Assembly (NCBI RefSeq): GCF_014695575.1
Contig: NZ_JACJOO010000064.1
Location: forward strand, 62,001 to 126,000
Reading direction: 5' to 3'
Length of the DNA: 64,000 nucleotides
From: Leptolyngbya sp. FACHB-8
GTDB taxonomy: Bacteria; Cyanobacteriota; Cyanobacteriia; Elainellales; Elainellaceae
The position numbers were made by a program, and so were the translations under genes. Numbering within the stretch: the stretch's first letter is position 1; each line of letters opens with the position of its first letter. Under the pieces are notes generated by a model. That model saw nothing but the letters and a program-made list of their open reading frames with translations. It had not been told where the DNA came from and ran no database searches. Positions 44,160 through 53,068 of this stretch are shown piece after piece.

Positions 44160-45064
44160 GGGTCTATGCCGTACTCAATCCAGTGGAGAATTTCCTGGTT
44201 AACACGTTCTGCAGCCTCATCATAGGGGCAATGGCCTGAATCCGGCAGCTCCACCAGCTTCAACCGCGAGTTAAAGTCGGTCAATTGCCGCCCCCACTGA
44301 ATGGGAATCACGCGATCCTGCTCGCCCCATAGTACCAGGGCAGGAATGTGCAGGTTGTTCAGGAGAACTCGTGTATCGGCACTAAAATCCGTCGCAGTTC
44401 GTGCCCGTACCAGCTTCAACAGCGTTCTCTCAGCTCCCGGCTCTTGGGCTGGAATAATGAAACTGGAAACTAGCTCATCCGTTACGTTCTGGGCATTCGC
44501 ATAGACCTTCTGCAAAGCCGAACGGATAAAAGAAGGGCGACGGGCAACCCGCAAAATCAGACTAATGAGAAAGGGATTTGCAAAAGCAGTTTCGATGGAT
44601 TGCACCATGGATTGCAGCCAGTTGGGCAACATCTCCTGGCGGGTGGAAGGTAACGTCACCAGCACAAGACGCTGCACTAGATCAGGGTCAGCAATGGTAG
44701 TGCTTAGGGCTACAAGTGCTCCCAAGGAGTGCCCTACCAGCACCACAGGTTCCCCCACAAACTGCTCGCAGAAATCACGCACCTGTTCCACCCACAGGTT
44801 TACCCGGTATTCAGTCGACGCTTTTTCTGATGCACCGAAACCTAAGAGATCGAGAGCATAAATCGTGTGATGTTGGCTGAGTGGCAGCAGGTTAGCATGC
44901 CATTGGGTGAGAGCGGCTCCAAAGCCGTGCAAAAACACAATCGGGCATCCGTCGGGGTTGGGCGATCGCAAACAGGTATAGCGCACTCGCCAACCTCGCC
45001 AGATCCAATCCCGTTGTACACCCAGTTGATCCTGCCAGAGAGTAGGGGGGGATCGCCGTGGCAT
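44156..45064 (-). CDS. Alpha/beta-fold hydrolase (cyanobacterial/plastid type)
   Basis: The product is 302 residues. It contains LHGFGAALTQWHAN at the oxyanion hole, VGHSLGALVAL at the nucleophile (Ser near residue 117), LVLWGEQDRVIPI with the acid and LPDSGHCPYDEAAE with the histidine, a full triad. The close-packed DRV/GHCP pattern resembles cyanobacterial and plant proteins of the pheophytinase-like group, but substrate is unproven. I chose the ATG at 45064 over the TTG at 45070. Its stop overlaps the EI24 gene start by 4 nt (ATGA). Confidence 0.88.
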   Translation of the reverse strand: MPRRSPPTLWQDQLGVQRDWIWRGWRVRYTCLRSPNPDGCPIVFLHGFGAALTQWHANLLPLSQHHTIYALDLLGFGASEKASTEYRVNLWVEQVRDFCEQFVGEPVVLVGHSLGALVALSTTIADPDLVQRLVLVTLPSTRQEMLPNWLQSMVQSIETAFANPFLISLILRVARRPSFIRSALQKVYANAQNVTDELVSSFIIPAQEPGAERTLLKLVRARTATDFSADTRVLLNNLHIPALVLWGEQDRVIPIQWGRQLTDFNSRLKLVELPDSGHCPYDEAAERVNQEILHWIEYGIDP

Positions 45065-45252
45065 CCTCAATCAAACCTGATTCGACTCTTCCCATGCTAA
45101 CCTCTTCACCCAGGGGTTTTCATCAGGTGAGGTTTCATCCCCCTTGCTGTCAGTCAGTACTATTCATTTCCAGAATTTTGACAGGTGGCATGGGGCAGCA
45201 AAGCCCGTCCTACACATCAACTACCAAAATCTTCTTGCAGAACCCGTCAAAT

Positions 45253-45372
45253 AACCTGACGGTGGGCTAAGGGCATTTTCAAGTACAGCGTAAGATGCAG
45301 CACTTCAAAATGCCCTTTTTTGCGTGCGTTCCGCGCATGCAAAAAAGGGCACTTCAGCTAATCCCGAGAGAT
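45253..45372 (+). repeat. A-type repeat element, copy A7
   Basis: The left end AACCTGACGGTGGGCTAAG and the right end (45358-45372; reverse complement AATCTCTCGGGATTA) enclose two hairpins: GGGCATTTTCAAGT with ACTTCAAAATGCCC, and TGCCCTTTTTTGCGTGCG with its near-perfect complement, loop TTC. As in A2, the middle GCCC-bearing arm is shared by both. It lies between the hydrolase and ilvE genes, both minus strand, in a 335-bp gap otherwise without features. Confidence 0.8.
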
Positions 45373-45399
45373 TATTAATATTGAATTAGGTTGGGCTAC

Positions 45400-46317
45400 T
45401 TAATTGTTGATGGGAATTGCAAAGACCCAATCTTTGTATTGAGGGTCGCGGTTCTCGGTAATCGCTGTCAGCTTATCCCGTAGCTTTTCGGTGATGGGGC
45501 GATCGCTCCCATAGGTGTAGTTTTCCACCCGGCTTACAGGGGTTACGCGAGCAGCGGTACCGCTTAAGAACACCTCATCCGCAGCAAACAATTCCGACTT
45601 GTCGACAGAGCGCTCCTCGACCGGAATACCCAAATCTCGGGCAACGGTCAGAATACTATCTCGTGTAATTCCTTCCAGGATGTCCTGGTCAAACCCAGGG
45701 GTAATAATGCGACCATCACGAACGATGAAAATATTCATTCCCGAAGCTTCACTGACTTTACCCTGGGAGTTCATCAGGATAGCTTCGTCAAAGCCTGCAT
45801 CAACCGCCTCCGTTTTCGCCAGAGAAGAGGTAATGTAAGCGCCACTAATTTTGCCGCGCAGGGGCAAGCTGCGGTCTTCTTGCCGATACCAGGAACTAAT
45901 ACGACAGCTCACGCCCTCAGGAGAGAGGTAATCGCCCAATTCAAGACCATAGATAAAAAAGTCTTTCTCAACATTGTGCAGGCGGGGAGAAATTCCTAGA
46001 TCCGAGGTGTAAACAAAGGGGCGGATATAAAAGGATTTATTGGGCCGGTTTTTCTGAACGAAGTCAACAATAACTTGCTGAATTTTATCGGCAGGCAAAT
46101 CATAATGCATGAAGCGAGCACTCTGGCTCAGACGCTTGCTATGCCGATCCAACCGAAATAACAAAACCTGATTCGGATTCTGGGGATCAGGGATACCCCG
46201 CAGCCCGCCAAAGGCTCCCGTCCCATAATGCAGCGCATGGGTTGCGATGGAGATATTCGCTTCAGCAAACGGAACAAATTGATTTCGAAAGTAGGCGAGC
46301 GGCAGGAAGGTATGCAT
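45400..46317 (-). CDS. ilvE: Branched-chain amino acid aminotransferase
   Basis: IlvE performs the last step of leucine, isoleucine and valine synthesis, using pyridoxal phosphate. It is a fold-type IV aminotransferase of 305 residues. ALHYGTGAFGGLRGI marks the N-terminal substrate region, the cofactor lysine is K156 in RGKISGAY, and EASGMNIFIVRDGRIITPG and GITRDSILTVARDLGI are hallmark stretches. The frame extends to 46428, but the usual N-terminus MHTFLPLAYFRNQFVPF begins at the ATG at 46317. It is a single gene. Confidence 0.95.
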   Translation of the reverse strand: MHTFLPLAYFRNQFVPFAEANISIATHALHYGTGAFGGLRGIPDPQNPNQVLLFRLDRHSKRLSQSARFMHYDLPADKIQQVIVDFVQKNRPNKSFYIRPFVYTSDLGISPRLHNVEKDFFIYGLELGDYLSPEGVSCRISSWYRQEDRSLPLRGKISGAYITSSLAKTEAVDAGFDEAILMNSQGKVSEASGMNIFIVRDGRIITPGFDQDILEGITRDSILTVARDLGIPVEERSVDKSELFAADEVFLSGTAARVTPVSRVENYTYGSDRPITEKLRDKLTAITENRDPQYKDWVFAIPINN

Positions 46318-46927
46318 AAGTCCGTATGAGAGATTCAGAAAGCCGTCTGCGGCGTTGAAATAAGTTGGATGGTGGGGCCATTCCACTGGAACGGCAAAGC
46401 TGAACGCACCCGCCAAAGGCCCAAACAAAGCGCCAATCCACCCAGAGTGAGATCACTCTAGATAGCCTAAGAGGATCGGGACCATTGATCAAGCATACAG
46501 TCCTGACTGACCATTAATTGCCTCATCTGCCATGGATAGCGATCCCCCTATTTTGCGCCTCCCTTTTCGCGATCGCCCTGTCGATCAAGCACAGGGGTTG
46601 CATGCCAGAGCATGCTTTAAAGCAACACAGGAGAGTTAATTTTTAGGGCACTTCACACCATAAAAATTAGCTCTCCCAGGCAGGAATGGTATGAGATTCC
46701 AGTCAACTGATCCGCCCAATGCGGGCTAAAATCTTCTGGCCCGGTCGTTAGCATCACCGCTATTCAGGGTACTTTTTGTTCAGAGGTGATCAGGTATCTC
46801 TGTCCAATCTGTAGCAGCCCAACAACGGCTATGGATTGGATGATGTAAGTGTGTGGTGTTGATGACAGTAACCTGCGTTCGAGCGTAAGGCTCAGCGTCC
46901 GCAGAACGCGACGAGGTGAGACGGGGA
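46318..46927. other. Divergent intergenic region ilvE / RsbU-like gene
   Basis: About 600 bp between divergent genes. It holds one hairpin (46630-46676) and the ribosome-binding site GAGGTGA (46912-46918). No gene is evident. Confidence 0.6.
46630..46676. repeat. 16-bp hairpin
   Basis: GGAGAGTTAATTTTTA pairs with TAAAAATTAGCTCTCC, with one mismatch, around a 15-nt loop. Confidence 0.75.
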
Positions 46928-48598
46928 ATGGTTCAGGAGAATGACAATAAGCTGCGATTGATGGTCGTCGATGACGAATCCGACAACCTGGATTTGCTGT
47001 ATCGCACCTTTCGACGGGATTTTCAGGTTTTCCGCGCAGAAAGCGCCCTGGAAGCCCTAAAAATTCTGGAATCATCGGGCGAGATGGCCGTGATTATCTC
47101 AGATCAGCGGATGCCACGAATGAATGGGACAGAGTTGCTGAGCCGTGTGGCTGAGCAATCTCCCGATACTATCCGCATTCTGCTGACAGGCTATACCGAT
47201 GTAGAAGATCTGGTCGATGCCATCAATAGCGGCCAGGTGTTTAAGTATGTCACTAAACCCTGGAATCCAGAAGAACTGAAATCTGTTGTTCAACAAGCTG
47301 CTGAAACCTACCGGCTCGTTAAACAACGCATTCGTGAACTCAATCGCGCTCTACGGCGAGAATCGGCCTTCAACGCCGTCATGAGCGCCATTCGAGAATC
47401 CCTCGACTACGACAGCATGTTGCAGACCATCGTAGCCACCATGGGGCAAACCCTGGCCGCAGATGTCTGTCTCCTGCATCCTCTAGATGCCATAGGGGAA
47501 TCTGCTGACACCTACCGGGTGTTATCAGGAACCTACGCTTATGAGAGCGACAGCCTTGAGAAGGAGGGGGCGATCGCCCAAATTGATCGCACAGGGGTTG
47601 GGCTTGAAGTCTATGCCCACAACTTGCATCCTCAAGTGCTTCGCCTTGGTGATACGTCCTACACCTGTTTGCTCAGTGCTCTCACCTATCAGCAGCACCC
47701 TCTGGCACTATTGGCCCTTTACCGTCATACCAGTAAGGTGCCCTGGGCAAAAGATGACATTGAGTTATTAGAAGCTGTAGCCAGCCAGGCAGCCCTAGCC
47801 ATTTTCCAGGCTAAGCTTCACCAGCGCATCCAAAAACAATCGGAGCAGATGCAAGCAGAGCTGGCAGTAGCCCGCCAGATTCAAAGCAACCTGCTACGCC
47901 AGCAACTTCCCAAGTTAGATCAGGTGCAAATTCAGGCCTGTTGCCACCCAGCACGGGAAGTGGGAGGGGACTTCTTCGAGGTGTATGTGCATCCGAAGGG
48001 GGATGTCTGGCTTGGAGTCGGGGATGTATCAGGGAAGGGAGTCCCTGCGGCTCTCTTTATGGCCAGCGCTATTACGGTTTTGCGGCGGGAGCTCTCCCAG
48101 GAAATCTCCCCAGAACCGGATCGTGTGATGCAAAACCTGAACAGTACCCTATCGGATGATCTGGTCAGTAATAACTGCTTCATCACGATGGTGTTGGCCC
48201 GCTACAGCCCCCAAACCCAGGAATTGGTTTATGCCAATGCCGGCCATATCTACCCCCTCACATGGGAGCGGATAGCGGCAGCAGAGCAGGCGATCGCTGA
48301 ACCCACGTACCTTAAAGTGCGCGGTGTTCCCCTCGGCATCCTGCCTCATTGGAAAGCCCCTGCCGGGCGGCTCACCCTGAAATCGGGTGAGGTTCTCCTG
48401 TTAGCCAGCGATGGTTTAACCGAAGCGACCCTGGACAACCCCGTGTCTGGAAGCCAGGAAATGCTCCGTCAAAGCGGCCTCTGGAAGCTTTTCTCCCAAA
48501 GGAACGATCTCAACTTGTCTGAAGTCCTGCACTATATTCAGTCCCACAGTCCTATCCAGGAAGACGATCAAACGATCCTTTCACTGGAGGTTTTGTAA
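46928..48598 (+). CDS. RsbU-like PP2C phosphatase with receiver and GAF domains
   Basis: Such proteins dephosphorylate a STAS anti-anti-sigma factor in response to a signal. Residues about 9-125 form a response-regulator receiver: acidic pair in VVDDES, phosphoacceptor in ISDQRMP and lysine in VTKPWNPEE. A GAF-type domain follows (about 150-290), then a short coiled coil and a SpoIIE/PP2C phosphatase (about 335-556) with VGGDFFEVY, GVGDVSGKG and LLLASDGLTEA. The ATG at 46928, preceded by GAGGTGA, is preferred over a start four codons earlier. It lies 5 bp before an anti-sigma kinase-like gene, forming a partner-switching pair. Confidence 0.92.
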   Translation: MVQENDNKLRLMVVDDESDNLDLLYRTFRRDFQVFRAESALEALKILESSGEMAVIISDQRMPRMNGTELLSRVAEQSPDTIRILLTGYTDVEDLVDAINSGQVFKYVTKPWNPEELKSVVQQAAETYRLVKQRIRELNRALRRESAFNAVMSAIRESLDYDSMLQTIVATMGQTLAADVCLLHPLDAIGESADTYRVLSGTYAYESDSLEKEGAIAQIDRTGVGLEVYAHNLHPQVLRLGDTSYTCLLSALTYQQHPLALLALYRHTSKVPWAKDDIELLEAVASQAALAIFQAKLHQRIQKQSEQMQAELAVARQIQSNLLRQQLPKLDQVQIQACCHPAREVGGDFFEVYVHPKGDVWLGVGDVSGKGVPAALFMASAITVLRRELSQEISPEPDRVMQNLNSTLSDDLVSNNCFITMVLARYSPQTQELVYANAGHIYPLTWERIAAAEQAIAEPTYLKVRGVPLGILPHWKAPAGRLTLKSGEVLLLASDGLTEATLDNPVSGSQEMLRQSGLWKLFSQRNDLNLSEVLHYIQSHSPIQEDDQTILSLEVL

Positions 48599-48603
48599 AG
48601 CTT

Positions 48604-49071
48604 ATGAGAACAGAACTACACGTACCCAGTGATCTCAAGTTTCTATCCATCGTGGAGAATTGGCTGCTGGGTGCCCTGGAGATGGAATTCGGGCATGAGG
48701 TCGATTGGCAAAAGCAATGCACTCGCCTACGCTTGGTGCTAGTGGAAGCCTATTCCAATGTTGTTCGCCACGCCCACCGAGACAAACCCAATCTGCCTGT
48801 TTTGATTCGTTTGGAATTGCGCGATCGCGATGTCCACCTGGAAGTGTGGGATCACGGCAAAGGCTACGACCTGGGCACCTATCTCCCCCCCTCCCCCGAT
48901 AGCTGGCAGGAGCAGGAGGGAGGTTATGGCTGGTTAATTCTGAACCGCTTGATGGACAAGGTCGAATATCGTCTGCAAATCAACGGCTACAATTGCCTCA
49001 CCCTGGAGACAACCCTTCCAATGCAGGAGGGGGAAGCGGCCCCGCTTCCAACCCAGACCGAAGCACCCTGA
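48604..49071 (+). CDS. RsbW/SpoIIAB-like anti-sigma ATP-binding protein
   Basis: The product is 155 residues with a GHKL-type ATPase domain. The N-box reads EAYSNVVRHAH, the G1 box DHGKGYD and the G2 region GGYGWLILNRLMD. RsbW-like proteins bind a sigma factor or phosphorylate a STAS partner. The gene begins 5 bp after the RsbU-like gene and is probably cotranscribed. The STAS gene at 39182 is a candidate partner, but it is 7 kb away and other STAS genes probably exist in the genome. A 24-bp hairpin follows the stop by 12 bp. Confidence 0.9.
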   Translation: MRTELHVPSDLKFLSIVENWLLGALEMEFGHEVDWQKQCTRLRLVLVEAYSNVVRHAHRDKPNLPVLIRLELRDRDVHLEVWDHGKGYDLGTYLPPSPDSWQEQEGGYGWLILNRLMDKVEYRLQINGYNCLTLETTLPMQEGEAAPLPTQTEAP

Positions 49072-49082
49072 CACCACTGACC

Positions 49083-49133
49083 TGACATCAGGAGGAGGGT
49101 GGCCGCTAAGCGGCCACCCTCCTCCTGATGTCA
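49083..49133 (+). terminator. 24-bp perfect hairpin after the RsbW-like gene
   Basis: Arms 49083-49106 and 49110-49133 are perfect around loop TAA, starting 12 bp past the stop. It is followed by TTTT. Confidence 0.8.
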
Positions 49134-49142
49134 ATTTTGGAT

Positions 49143-49338
49143 TACAGCGCTTTTCAAACACTTAAACAGGACTTATGCAAGCCCGCTATCCGTAGTGCAT
49201 TTGTGTTGTGGGTGGGGGTGCTTCGCACCCCACCCACAACACAAATGCGTAAGTCCAGATCTGGTTGTTTTTGTGAGATTGGCACTTCGCCTAGCTCTCA
49301 TAAAACAATCGTGGCTGATTAAAGCGCAAAGCGCTGTA
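49143..49338 (+). repeat. C-type element copy C2, interrupted by a B element
   Basis: The ends TACAGCGCTTTTCAAACACTT and GCGCAAAGCGCTGTA match C1 (in reverse) and C3. The inner arm TCTGGTTGTTTTTGTGAGA and its damaged complement are present. Removing 49167-49258 restores a CTTAAA-ATCTGGTTG junction identical to that of C3 (CTTAAAATCTGGTTG), leaving a C element of 104 bp. Confidence 0.85.
49167..49258 (+). repeat. B-type repeat element, copy B2, inserted in C2
   Basis: It begins CAGGACTTATGCAAGCCCGC and ends GCGTAAGTCCAG. The inner hairpin (49197-49221 with 49225-49248, loop TTC) has one extra G in one arm. No target duplication is visible at the flanks (CTTAAA / ATCTGG). Confidence 0.85.
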
Positions 49339-49393
49339 AGAGTAGTTGCAAGGGCGATTCCCATCGCCACTCGCTCATGCGCCCTTCAGGTTG

Positions 49394-50385
49394 TCAACGA
49401 CTGTAGAGCCAGAGCCAAAGGGGAAGGGTGGCTAGTAACATGAGCGTACTGACCACAATGCTGCTGGCAATTAACTCTCGCTCCAGGTCATACTCTTCAG
49501 CCAAGATCAAACCTGCGAAGGCAGTGGGCATCCCTGCCATCAACACCATGGCTAAACGCGGTTGATCAGGTAGGTGGAGCAGCGATATGGTACAGCCAAT
49601 AACAATCGGTAGACTAACGGTTTTGATCAGCGTGGGGATGAATGCCATTTTCAACCCTGCCCAGCCCTTGATCTGCCGTAACCGAATACCCATTAACAGC
49701 AAAGCCGCTGGAATAACAACCCAGAGCGATCGCCGCAACCCTAACTCCACAACCATTGGCAATACGAGAGGACGGGATAGCACCCCAAACCCAAAAGCCC
49801 ACAGTGAAGGAACCGTGAGAATATCACGCACAATAGTCAACCAGGAATTTTGGGCCTGCGATCGCCCATAAAAGCTTGCTAACACTACCCCTACACCATA
49901 GAGGTGCCTAGAACGTTATGGGCTACGCTGTAGAGCACGATCCACCCCCGATATGGCTCATCAATAAACGTGGGTACTACCGATAAACCCACAAAACCTG
50001 TATTGCCCAGAATGGACGCCAACAAAAAGGCACCCCGCCGAGAAGCAGGGTGCCAGGGATTTTCAGGGTGATTAGAGAGCTGGTCTGGGGTAGATGGGGC
50101 CTTGGGAGTGAGTAGGGTTGAGCGGCAATCGAGGCCCCAGAGGGTAAGGGTGGCGATCGCCAAACCAGCTAGCAGACCCCAGAGCGTGATTACGGGAACC
50201 AGCGTTGCCCGTACCGAAAAATTGGTTTGGTGCGCCAGGGTAAAAATTTGAACAGGCACCCCAACCCAGTACAAACCTCGCCCCAGGAGCCGGGGAAACG
50301 CTTCTGGCAGAAAAGGAACCAGCAGTAGCCCCAACCCTGTCCATAGCAATAAAGGGACATAGGCATGGAGCAAGGTATCAGTCAT
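49394..50385 (-). pseudogene. AEC (auxin efflux carrier) family transporter, frameshifted
   Basis: Two minus-strand frames (50385 to 49891 and 49885 to 49394) together make one complete AEC permease of about 328 residues and ten membrane helices. The first frame ends in HNVLGTS-M-V-stop; a 2-nt shift there yields HNVLGTYGVGVVLASFYGRSQ, which joins smoothly into the second frame. On the plus strand the extra bases are in ATAGAG at about 49898-49903, consistent with a duplicated AG. The family exports or imports organic anions; the substrate is unknown. Either the gene is broken or the two bases are a sequencing error. It follows ftn2 by 24 bp on the same strand. Confidence 0.85.
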
Positions 50386-50409
50386 GCTGGGTTAGGTTTT
50401 AGCAACAGG

Positions 50410-52797
50410 TTAGTTGGGCTGATCTGGGGTTTGAGCATCACCCGTCGAATCGTCAGTATCCAGCGTGGCCGGTAAAGGTGTTCGATTGGGGGAAGACGAT
50501 GGACTAGGTGAGGGGGCGATCGCATCCGGCGAGGCTTCTGTTTCATCCGGGGTTGTGGATGTTGCATCGGGAGTTGTGGAAGTATCAGAGGTGGCTGCCC
50601 CATCCGAGGTTGTGTCTTCCTCTACTGCCGTAGCCTCTCCCAAAGGTTCAATCTCCTGGATCAACCAGTTCGTCCCCTGGCGAACAAGGCTATAACGCAC
50701 TCGTAATTGCTCATCTGGTTCGTCATCAATTCCCTCAACAACCGTGGCAATCATCTGGGCTTGATTCGGCTGCTGAGGATTGGGTTCTTCCACTTCCACA
50801 TTGACAATTCGGTGTCGGTACTCCTGTACCTCACTACTTTGGGCAGCGGCCTGTCGCTCTGCAAGAATTGACCCTGTCAGAACCGTAGCTAACTTACTTG
50901 TATCCCGACTTGGGCTAGTAGCCGCAGCCTTCGCCTCCAGCCAGCGCTGAAGAACACCCCGAGCGACATCTACCGTGATCGGGCCAGTGGCCGAAGCGGC
51001 TGAGGCTGCATCAGCAGATGGAATCTCGATAGGTGGATTGTTAATGCTGATTTCGAGTTGTTCGCCTTTCAAAGTAGGGCCACCCAATGAACGGGTAATC
51101 CAACCTAGCAATACCCATGCCAGGTAGAGTAGGCACAAACCCGCTACCCCAAGGGCAACCAGGAACAGCATTCGATCTAAGCGAGGGTTATTACTACTGC
51201 GGGGAGACAGGGAAGTCATCCGAGGTGGGCTACCAGACGAGGAGCGACGGGCCGTCGGAATTCGGCTGGGCGGAGAACTGGCTCCATTGTCTCCTGTACT
51301 CAAGCGACCTTCTGGAGAAAGTTGAGAAACGCGTTCTGCCGTCGGAAGGCTACCGGAAAATCCATTGCTGCCAACCCCCGGCTCCATCGTGGCTGTTCCA
51401 CTTACGGTACGGGTCTGGTTGGGAGTCCCGACAGCATCATAGGGGGCTCCCCGCTCTGCTATGCTTTCGCGGGTGCTGGTACGCCCAACCACTGGCGTTG
51501 TGTCAGGAGGAGGTGGATAACTTTCAGGCTCGTTGGGCAATTCTTCGAGGTAAGTCTGCACCTGAGGATCTGCAAAGTAATCCTTTAAGGAAGCCTGCTG
51601 TTGTACCAGATCGCGGAAGTGAGGGAATACTTCGCCCTGTAGCCAACGCTCACTGTAAAGGCACAGGCCAGGTAAGAGGTCTGGAGAACCTTTTGAGTGC
51701 TCACGGATGAAGGCAATGGGTTCGTATTCCTGGCTCAGCTCCAGTGCTCGATTTGCCTCTTCCGTTTGTCCTAATAGAAGAGCACAGACGGCCTGCTCCA
51801 GATGGACGTCCTGACGGGTTCCAAGCCGAAGTAGCAGATGCTTCGCTCGACGCACGAGGGAGGGTTGGCGGTAGGCAAACCCTTTGGCTATCAGCGCATA
51901 GATCGCTAAATAGGTGGCAACTGCCGAAGGACGACGGGCTTCCGTTTCAAACAAAGTGACCTGTTCAGAAGCGGTGAGATAACTCCGCAATTGTTGAATA
52001 AAGCGGAGAAAATCATCGACATTCAAGCCTGACTGGTCATTACCGCTGCCATCAATGCCGCCTCGTTCTTGCAGCATGTCTTGTAGCAGGCTCAATCCCT
52101 GACGCCGTTCTCGTTCACTGGAAGTCGGCAAAGACAGCAGTTCCAGCACTCGGTAGGGCCGTAGCTTGTAAAGGTCTGACTGCATTTCACCTCGCACGCT
52201 GGCAAAGATCCCTTCCCGTAGCAGCAGGTCTTGACCGGCTTCTAGAGAACCAGCAGCACTTTCGTACTGGCCTTGTTGCCACTGTTCGCGGCCTAGCTCT
52301 AAATAAGCCAGAGCCACCGTCAATAAAATGTCAGACCGGACAATGTCAAATTGAGTGGGTTGCCCGGCGGATAAATTTGCATGGCCACTCAAGCAGGGAC
52401 GGCCCAGTTTGAGCACCAGCTCATACTCGCCCAGTTCCAATAGAATCAGCAGGGCACCCACTAGCTGGGATTCCCGAATGTCAATGCTAGGGCCATAGGG
52501 GTCAGTCTGGGTCGGAACGACACTCAGTGACGCCCCACCAATGCTAGCCATGAGCCCATCTCCAAGATCTTCCTGAGTGCGATTCAGGAAGCTTGAATCG
52601 TAAAGGCGCCGCTGCTCTGGGTCAGACAGCACGGCATAAGCTTCATCCAGGAGCTGTTTGCGTGAGGCGATCGCCGCTTCCGAATATTCTCGACGCGGGA
52701 GTTGCAAGGCGCGATCGCGGTGAGCCTGCTGTAACTGCTCAGCGGTTGCCTGAATGGGTAGGCCCAATATTCGGTAATAGTCCAGCGGAATCCTCAC
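50410..52797 (-). CDS. ftn2: Cell division protein Ftn2 (ZipN, ARC6 homologue)
   Basis: Ftn2/ARC6 anchors and stabilises the FtsZ ring at the inner membrane in cyanobacteria and plastids. The product is 795 residues. An N-terminal J-like domain (DYYRILGLP...LLDEAYAVLSDPEQRRLYD, about 5-65) is followed by a helical ARC6-type region to about 400. A disordered Ser/Pro stretch follows, then a membrane helix near 545-567 (MLFLVALGVAGLCLLYLAWVLL) and the C-terminal IMS domain (about 605-725) on the periplasmic side. The last about 70 residues are Ser/Thr/Pro/Asp-rich. The start is a GTG at 52797, preceded by GGGGA. Confidence 0.93.
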   Translation of the reverse strand: MRIPLDYYRILGLPIQATAEQLQQAHRDRALQLPRREYSEAAIASRKQLLDEAYAVLSDPEQRRLYDSSFLNRTQEDLGDGLMASIGGASLSVVPTQTDPYGPSIDIRESQLVGALLILLELGEYELVLKLGRPCLSGHANLSAGQPTQFDIVRSDILLTVALAYLELGREQWQQGQYESAAGSLEAGQDLLLREGIFASVRGEMQSDLYKLRPYRVLELLSLPTSSERERRQGLSLLQDMLQERGGIDGSGNDQSGLNVDDFLRFIQQLRSYLTASEQVTLFETEARRPSAVATYLAIYALIAKGFAYRQPSLVRRAKHLLLRLGTRQDVHLEQAVCALLLGQTEEANRALELSQEYEPIAFIREHSKGSPDLLPGLCLYSERWLQGEVFPHFRDLVQQQASLKDYFADPQVQTYLEELPNEPESYPPPPDTTPVVGRTSTRESIAERGAPYDAVGTPNQTRTVSGTATMEPGVGSNGFSGSLPTAERVSQLSPEGRLSTGDNGASSPPSRIPTARRSSSGSPPRMTSLSPRSSNNPRLDRMLFLVALGVAGLCLLYLAWVLLGWITRSLGGPTLKGEQLEISINNPPIEIPSADAASAASATGPITVDVARGVLQRWLEAKAAATSPSRDTSKLATVLTGSILAERQAAAQSSEVQEYRHRIVNVEVEEPNPQQPNQAQMIATVVEGIDDEPDEQLRVRYSLVRQGTNWLIQEIEPLGEATAVEEDTTSDGAATSDTSTTPDATSTTPDETEASPDAIAPSPSPSSSPNRTPLPATLDTDDSTGDAQTPDQPN

Positions 52798-53068
52798 AAT
52801 TCAGTTCCCCAATATCCATATCGTCCGACTAACCGGTTGGCGCGGGCTTCTTAGCCCCACTCAGCCTCTTAATTCCGCAGAAAGTGAACCACACCCTGCG
52901 AAGCCAGTCTATATACAATAACCGTTTCAAAAGTAGTGGCTACCCTGTTCCGAAATTTACTCACCAGCATACAGAAATCTATAGACTTTGCCACAGGTCT
53001 TCATATCTTGTTGGCAGGTTTTTCCTACCTTATGATCAAGGCTGTCGTTTCTGACACTTGATCTCGAC

